Part shown: positions 58,819 through 64,000 of the stretch, piece after piece
Position numbering within the stretch: the first letter of the stretch is position 1
Layout: every line of letters begins with the position of its first letter
Source: Chrysoperla carnea
Taxonomy: Eukaryota; Arthropoda; Insecta; Neuroptera; Chrysopidae
Reading direction: 5' to 3'
Assembly: GCF_905475395.1 (NCBI RefSeq)
Contig: NC_058339.1
Coordinates: forward strand, 74,986,520 to 75,050,519
DNA: 64,000 nucleotides
Translations under genes and position numbers: made by a program
The notes under the pieces: model-generated
What the model was told of the DNA's origin: nothing
What the model saw: only the letters and a program-made list of their open reading frames with translations
Database searches by the model: none

Positions 58819-60652
58819 CTATAAATAAAGACAAAAAATAACTAACTTCAAGAAAGGGGGAGAATATTGGATTATGTCTAATGGGTTTAGCTTTTAAATA
58901 TAAGCGCAATATCTAGTATTCACAGATTACATTTTTAGTCATAATCACAAACGCTGCTGTTATTATTTTTTCCTGTGTCAGTCCTTCTTTTGGTCTATTT
59001 ATCGTAATCGTATCGTATCGATATATTTCCGTTTTATAAACTGTGGTATATTTTATTCAGATTTCTGCATTTTATTATTTATTCAACAAATTCAAATAGA
59101 CAGATTAATATGATTCAGAGGTACTTACTCCCTAAATTTTTCATCAGACGATTTTTCCAACATTGGTATTCCGGATAAGAACAGAATAATTAATGTGATA
59201 AATATTGGTGACGCAATCACAACCCATTCATAGCCTTTGATAACATTCAATGAAATAATAAAGATACCCCACCATAGTAATATTTCACCAAAATAATTTG
59301 GATGTCGTGATAAACGCCATAATCCATCATTACACCATTTGCCTTGATTAACAGGATCTTGTCTAAAGGAGAATTTTTGTAAATCCGCATAAGTTTCGGC
59401 TAGTAAACCACTTATAAATAAACCACTTCCTGCTGAATCTAATGACGTCATTGTTTTTGGTGCATTTGGAAAACCATGTTTTGGCGAGTTGATAACAATT
59501 ACTGGTAAACTTACTGTGTAGACCCAAATTGCCTACAAGTGAAATTTACACAATTTAAAAAAACCCCAACAAATTAATTAAAGTGTTTTCCAAATTGAAC
59601 CGATTTTGAAGATCATTGTCAATTTTTTAATTTTTTTCTGATACGGAACCTTAAGCTCGCAATTAAAGCATAGCTAAGAACACTCCATTAAATTACCTTT
59701 CAAATTCAACAAAAAAAAATCAAAATCGGTTCATCCGTTTAGGCGCTACGATGCCACAGACAGACACACACACATAGCGGTCAAACTTATAACACCCCTT
59801 TTTTCTAGTTCGGGGGTTAAAAATAGAAATAATCGAATATACATATCTTAAACTGATTTCCCAAAAGAACATTTTATTTAAAAAAAGTTACCTGAAATGT
59901 CCAAAATACAGCAAATCGTATAATATTGCTTTTTTTATCCTCAAATCGTTTATCTCTGCCAATTTTCACGATTCTATATAGCAAGTAACACGATAATCGT
60001 GCACCCCATAAGCAAACAAATATTGTTACCATCAATTGTCGACTTTCATAATTTTTCTAAAAATATTTTTAAATAAACTTATTAATCGTGCTTAAAAATT
60101 GAAAATTTTAGATTTTGAGCTTTAAAAAAATAACCCATAATAGAAATCATGTAAAAATTTTGATAATTATTGCATATTACATTACTGTTGTAATATCTAC
60201 ATAAATAATCAACTTTTTGTTTAATTTTGAAAACAGAAATTAAAAAAATAAGCTCACGATTGATCGAATATTTTCAATAGTATCGTTCGAAATCATTTAC
60301 AAATATATCATCAAAAATAAACAAGATTCTAATTACATATGTCTCTGGTCAACTTTTCTATCAAGCACTAGAAAAACCCAAAAGTAATTAATTTCGTCTC
60401 AAAAACTTTAAAAGTATTATTTTTTTAAATTTTTGAGTTACAAAAGAAAAAAAAAAAACATAAACATACCCGTCCAACTTGACCTAAAAAAAATGTTAAC
60501 AATGCCAATATAATAAAATTCACACCCCCAGCAAAATCAGTTAATTTATCCATTTGAAATGTTGCAGCGATTATAAAGAAAATAATTTGCATTGAAACGG
60601 TAACAATAGCACTTATTGCTAAATGATTTTCATCTAAAATTTGTATTGCCAT
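58428..60652 (-). CDS. DUF1295 / steroid-5-alpha-reductase-like membrane protein, 4 exons
   Basis: Coding exons in transcript order are 60652-60470, 60056-59892, 59532-59129 and 58818-58428; 1143 nt, 380 aa plus stop. All junctions are GT/AG and in phase. Several hydrophobic spans suggest a multi-pass membrane protein: [85 protein letters not shown] and [12 protein letters not shown]. The diagnostic block is [20 protein letters not shown], the SRHPNYFGE signature of the DUF1295/5-alpha-reductase C-terminal superfamily, which in relatives binds NADPH. The conserved tail block [16 protein letters not shown] is present. The last about 85 residues are a lineage-type extension rich in Ser/Thr/Gln/His ([10 protein letters not shown]). 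Substrate is unknown; reductase activity is inferred from family only. A pan-arthropod repeat sits in the second intron. Confidence 0.92.
59129..59532 (-). CDS. DUF1295 gene coding exon 3 (catalytic-type block)
   Basis: It runs from [20 protein letters not shown] to SSDEKFRE. The acceptor is TTCACTTGTAG and the donor GTAAGT, leaving phase 2. It carries [16 protein letters not shown] and SRHPNYFGE, the strongest family signature in the gene. Confidence 0.95.
59600..59825 (-). repeat. Arthropod dispersed repeat in a DUF1295 gene intron
   Basis: The reverse complement reads TTAACCCCCGAACTAGAAAA, GGGGTGTTATAAG, CATCGTAGCGCCTAAACGGA, GAGTGTTCTTAGCTATGC and AAGGTTCCGTATC. It is the same family as 52540-52810, in antisense. 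Confidence 0.75.
59892..60056 (-). CDS. DUF1295 gene coding exon 2
   Basis: It has 55 codons, [20 protein letters not shown] through VFWTFQ. It is in phase 0 at both ends, with acceptor ATATTTTTAG and donor GTAACT. It contains [10 protein letters not shown], a conserved loop of the family. Confidence 0.93.
60470..60652 (-). CDS. DUF1295 gene coding exon 1
   Basis: It has 61 codons from [20 protein letters not shown] to FFLGQVGR. The donor GTATGT is in phase 0. Two hydrophobic spans flank the conserved DKLTDFAGG motif. Confidence 0.92.
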
Positions 60653-61705
60653 AATGTTTATCTATTTTTATCACTAATTTATTTATTTCAAATTGTTTAT
60701 GCGGTTTGGTGGTACAGAATCGTACGGTTTTTTTTTTTTAATTTTATTTATTGATTTTATTATTAAAATTTTTTATAGACTAATTACAAGTTTTTTTATT
60801 AATTATTATTACTTTAATAAATTCATTTTTTCTGATATTATAATTTATCTAGAAGAAACATTGTTGTACAAATGTACACCTCTTTTTACATGACACGAAT
60901 TCACGCAACGAGCAACGACAGACGTCGATATTACAGTTATCTAGAATTCAATGCGACGCCGCATAGTAGCGTCGAAAAATGACGTCCAAATATGAAAATA
61001 ATGCGACGATAATTTATTTACCTAGTGTGTTCGAATTATTAAATTTTCTATAGAATCGAATTCATTATGGCAATTATTGTTTTGTTATTTGAAAAATAAA
61101 TATAAAAATTTTTTGAACAAAATTTTAAATTTTCTATTATTCAAATTATCCATTCATTATAATAAAATTTACCTAATCTTGAAAATTTTCATTTTTTGAA
61201 TACAAAATTTTTCTATAAAAAAATTTGGTTGATTTTCTATACAAAAATCGTACAGATATGTAAAATATGTTGCCTAAATCAATCAATTAATATTTTGAAA
61301 ACCTGACTGCTGCTTTGTTAAATTCGATTTTAAAAATACGACAATTTTTTTCGAAGGTGCTGCGTTTAAAATATTTACGAGATTAATAATTATGCAGAGG
61401 TTTTAGAACTCTTAGACAAAAAAAACGATCGCGCACGGCTTTCTGGAAGCACCTATTTTTTCATATTTTACAAAAAGATTCCATTAAAAGCTACAATTTG
61501 TTGAGCCCAAAATGAAGTCATACGAACCGAGGAAATAAATTTTTTTTGTTGAGAGGAAATTTTATTTAAAAAAAAAAAATCAATTTATGATAGGCAAAAT
61601 GTTTTGATTTATTTATTAATTTTAAATCACAATAATTATTATAAATAAAAAAATATAAACGATTACAATATTTACAATAAATTTAATAATTTTTATAAAA
61701 TAAAT
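60653..61705. other. Gap between ZC3H3 3' end and DUF1295 5' end
   Basis: Both genes are on the minus strand, so this 1.05 kb must contain the ZC3H3 3' UTR/poly(A) site and the DUF1295 promoter. A minus-strand AATAAA sits near 61608-61617, about 90-100 nt after the ZC3H3 stop. The small plus-strand frame at 60693-60893 is not supported. Confidence 0.5.
60900..61000 (-). promoter_or_regulatory. Candidate promoter region of the DUF1295 gene
   Basis: This locally GC-richer patch lies about 250 bp upstream of the start codon. It contains a GACGTC palindrome at 60921-60926, a TGACGTCC site at 60980-60987 (both CRE/bZIP-like) and several GCGACG words. No clear TATA box or initiator was identified. 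Confidence 0.3.
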
Positions 61706-62095
61706 TTAAGTAGTAAAAGGTATAAAATCAGGTGTTTCAATATTTTTTGTACGTTCTTTATAAGTCTGTAGTATTTGACCATCATCAGTACTACTGGAAG
61801 AAAAGTTTGCATCGTTCGCATTCAAGTCATCTTCTTTTATATAATATCTAAATATTTTATTATCTGGACAAGTGACAGGAGGTGTTGGTGTAGCTGTCAC
61901 GTCTATTTCAAAATTAACAATTTCGTCAACTTTTTCTTTGCTCGTTTTTGATTCTTGTTTATTTCTCGATTCTAATTTCAATTGTTTTGCTTGTTCGCTT
62001 GTAATAATTGTGATGTGTGGATATGGGCATTTAATTTTCGAACATTTCCCAGTACGCTCAAATTCGGGACAATAATTCACATGACGTTTATCACA
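61706..62095 (-). CDS. ZC3H3: ZC3H3 gene last exon (finger 5 and tail)
   Basis: The acceptor AATTTTTTAG precedes CDKRHVNYCPEFERTGKC. Finger 5 is followed by a charged region (SRNKQESKTSKEKVDEIV) and a stop (TAA at 61706-61708). A minus-strand AATAAA lies within about 61608-61617. Confidence 0.93.
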   Translation of the reverse strand, partial: CDKRHVNYCPEFERTGKCSKIKCPYPHITIITSEQAKQLKLESRNKQESKTSKEKVDEIVNFEIDVTATPTPPVTCPDNKIFRYYIKEDDLNANDANFSSSSTDDGQILQTYKERTKNIETPDFIPFTT

Positions 62096-64000
62096 CTAAA
62101 AAATTAAAATTGTTAGTTTTAAAAATATTTACACCTACGCCAGTAAAATCTTACAAAAAAACAACTTAAATCACAAAACGCGATGTAAAGCTACATTCCA
62201 TTTTTTTTATGTTATTCGCATCCTTTAAAGGAGTGTGAAACCACGTTTTGCAAGCAAAAAAAAGTTGTGCTACCTTCGTAATACGTGAAAAAGTGCAAAA
62301 TTTTCGGACTTTTTTTGATTTTTTGCAGTTCAATTAAAAAACTATAAGCTTTTGACATTCGTTGCTAGTATCATTTTGAAAATATACTAAATTTGGAACA
62401 ATTGAAGCCGATTCACAGTTCGGTATAATAATTGAGATATGAAAAATTTCAGAAATGCTAAAATTTTGAGTTCTACTTTTGTTAAACCGTTAGAGACAGA
62501 ACAAAAGTTAAATGTAAAAAATGTTCCTTAAGCCAAAATAAACAACTTTTGTTCGAAAAACTTTTTCGTAAACATCATTGTTTTCGCGTGCAGGGGCAAA
62601 TTAGGGCAAAACTGTGGTGTCCATTTTCTCCAAAAATATAAAAGATAGAGATATGAAAATTAGTAAGTTTTATTAAGAAAATTCACTATTAACTCGGATT
62701 GATTAATAAATTATTTACCTTGTCAGCAGCTTGACAGTATCCATTAAGAAAATCTTTACAAATATCAGTTTTTTCATTTAATTTCACATGTAAATATGGG
62801 CATTGATCTTTGCTACAAAATCCATCCAAATAAAATTTACAAGTCGGCATTTTTTCCAACGTAATATTATGTGATAATGTACAACTTTTTATATCACAGG
62901 CACCCTGTAAGTATCTACAAAAAAAATTGAAAAAAAAGAGTAATTAAACTCATCTCGTTATAATAGTTTCCATTGAAAGTGTCACAAACAACGGTGGTGT
63001 CAGTCTGTCCGCATTTGTTTGACGAGCGCAAGCCTTTGTTTTAACTCACGTACCTATTTGAAGTTATTTAAGTGACTTGTTGTAATTATTGAAAATGGAT
63101 AAATTTCTAAAAAAGTACTGAAACGAAACGATAGACTAAACATCTGTTATGATGCTTTTTTTAACTTTATTTCTTTTTATTGAATCTTCGCGATTATCCA
63201 CGACCCCTTTGCATAAGTTTTGCAAAACCCCAAGCGGTCGCGATCCACACTTTGAAAATACCGATTGTATGAAAAAATTTCATATCAATTGGTCAGTTAA
63301 TAATCATCAAACAACATGGAAACGTTATGATTTATTTCAGTGTTAAGTTCAGACACTATTAATGGAAAACAATTTAATAGTATGAAAGCTGAATAAAGAT
63401 AGCAATCCCTTTCAGATAATATGAATTCAAATTTATTTTATTGAACTGTTTTTACAATCCTTATTGACCGTGAGCCCATGTTCAGTGTAGTATACCCAAA
63501 TGCAAAATCGAAAAAATTACAAACTTTTTATTTCAAATCTTGCTATAAAGTGTAATTTTTATCTAAAAAAATAAAAACCTTGGCCTTGAATAACTTTTTT
63601 ACAGATGTGGGATCGGTGGGGGCTTTTAGTATTTTATTTGTAAAAATGTCCCCAAAGTATGTACCAATTTCCAGCCCCATGGAAATAATTGAAAATTGAA
63701 ATGTTTATTTTGACCGGATAATGAATTAATAAAAATTAAACTTGATTGTCTTAGTTTTACCATCTTACTAGGGAGGGATTGCTATCTTATCTAGGAAAAA
63801 ATTTCTACTCACTTTTTACAAATAGCGATTAATTTAGGATCATGTACACGACGACAAGTGCCCTTATCATGACTTGAACATTTTCCATAACGATTAAATA
63901 TCGGGCATGGTACGTTATTTTTACGATATTTATTTGGCAATGTACGTATTAATTTTTTATTTTTAGATTTCGTACTAGTTCGAGAACTGGTATTGATTAA
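61706..64000 (-). CDS. ZC3H3: ZC3H3-like CCCH zinc-finger protein, 3' part (5' end beyond window)
   Basis: Coding exons in transcript order are 64000-63813 (partial), 62914-62719 and 62095-61706. The joins are phase-compatible with GT/AG. Five CCCH fingers follow one another: CPIFNRYGKC...C...H, CKKYLQGACDIKSCTLSH, CKFYLDGFCSKDQCPYLH, CKDFLNGYCQAADKCDKRH and CPEFERTGKCSKIKCPYPH. Fingers 2-5 have spacing C-x7/8-C-x4/5-C-x3-H. Five tandem fingers with the linker LEKMP between fingers 2 and 3 match ZC3H3 (Drosophila Smicl), a nuclear protein tied to the cleavage/polyadenylation machinery and mRNA export. An acidic, Ser/Thr-rich tail follows (NANDANFSSSSTDDG) and ends IETPDFIPFTT. The visible part is 257 aa; vertebrate ZC3H3 is much longer, its N-terminal part being outside this window. 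Confidence 0.92.
62481..62606 (+). repeat. Family-R repeat remnant in a ZC3H3 intron
   Basis: A short internal fragment: AACCGTTAGAGACAGAACAA, AATAAACAACTTTTGTTCGA, and a diverged GGGGCAAATTAG end. Confidence 0.6.
62719..62914 (-). CDS. ZC3H3: ZC3H3 gene exon (fingers 2-4)
   Basis: It encodes YLQGACDIKSCTLSHNITLE through CKDFLNGYCQAADK. The acceptor is TTTTTGTAG and the donor GTAAAT. Finger 4 is completed across the junction by CDKRH of the next exon, which supports the splice. Confidence 0.94.
63399..63787. mobile_element. Short TIR element in a ZC3H3 intron
   Basis: The ends AGATAGCAATCCCT and AGGGATTGCTATCT are perfect 14-bp inverted repeats about 390 bp apart, bordered by A/T-rich sequence. 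The interior is non-coding. This is a candidate MITE that would enlarge the intron between fingers 1 and 2. Confidence 0.6.
63813..64000 (-). CDS. ZC3H3: ZC3H3 gene exon (partial; finger 1)
   Basis: The open frame runs in from the window edge, with the basic stretch STKSKNKKLIRTLPNKYRKN before finger 1 (CPIFNRYGKC, CRRVH). It ends LIAICKK in phase 2 before GTGAGT. Confidence 0.9.

Noticed and set aside
60693-60893. Hydrophobic 66-codon frame upstream of the DUF1295 gene
   Set aside because: It consists of T-rich runs giving Phe/Ile/Leu; it lies in the expected promoter/5' UTR of the opposite-strand gene.
63149-63346. 65-codon plus-strand frame with a leader-like hydrophobic start in a ZC3H3 intron
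   Set aside because: It looks superficially like a secreted peptide (MMLFLTLFLFIES), but there is no recognisable mature peptide and the region is intronic and repeat-bearing; not enough support.

Overview
The window is strongly AT-rich animal DNA. Short coding exons are bounded by GT/AG splice sites and sit among introns and intergenic DNA packed with dispersed repeats. The protein matches and several pan-arthropod repeat families point to an insect; the order cannot be fixed from the sequence alone. Joining exons by hand at phase-compatible splice sites gives four conserved protein-coding genes.

Layout: (1) 1-16324 has no recognisable gene. It holds inverted-repeat elements, a TTAA-bounded MITE family, a roughly 560-bp dispersed family with conserved ends, and a 307-bp tandem array at about 7590-9080. 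A locally GC-rich patch at 14225-14395 may be the promoter or 5' exon of the next gene. (2) 16325-26966 (+) is an eight-exon, 584-aa MPP/PALS-type MAGUK (L27-PDZ-SH3-GUK), best matching PALS2/MPP6 and Drosophila Varicose, a septate-junction scaffold. A possible alternative last exon lies at 26271-26482. (3) 26967-44827 is gene-poor and repeat-rich, with decayed LINE fragments (RT C-terminus, RNase H), pogo-like and other TIR elements, and foldbacks. (4) 44828-54067 (+) is a five-exon, 449-aa ankyrin-repeat protein of the ANKRD33/ANKRD33B type, with a decayed SWIM zinc-finger gene nested antisense in its second intron. (5) 58428-60652 (-) is a four-exon, 380-aa DUF1295 / steroid-5-alpha-reductase-like membrane protein with a Q/S/T-rich tail. 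(6) 61706-64000 (-) is the 3' part of a five-finger CCCH zinc-finger protein matching ZC3H3 (three exons; the 5' end lies outside the window).

The four genes act in unrelated processes (junction scaffold, ankyrin protein, membrane reductase-like enzyme, nuclear RNA processing) and do not form a functional cluster. The most interesting items are the candidate alternative MAGUK terminal exon with its own poly(A) signal, the homogenised satellite whose every unit holds a perfect 35-bp inverted repeat, and the antisense SWIM fragment. I saw no rRNA gene, intact tRNA gene, CRISPR array or intact autonomous transposon.
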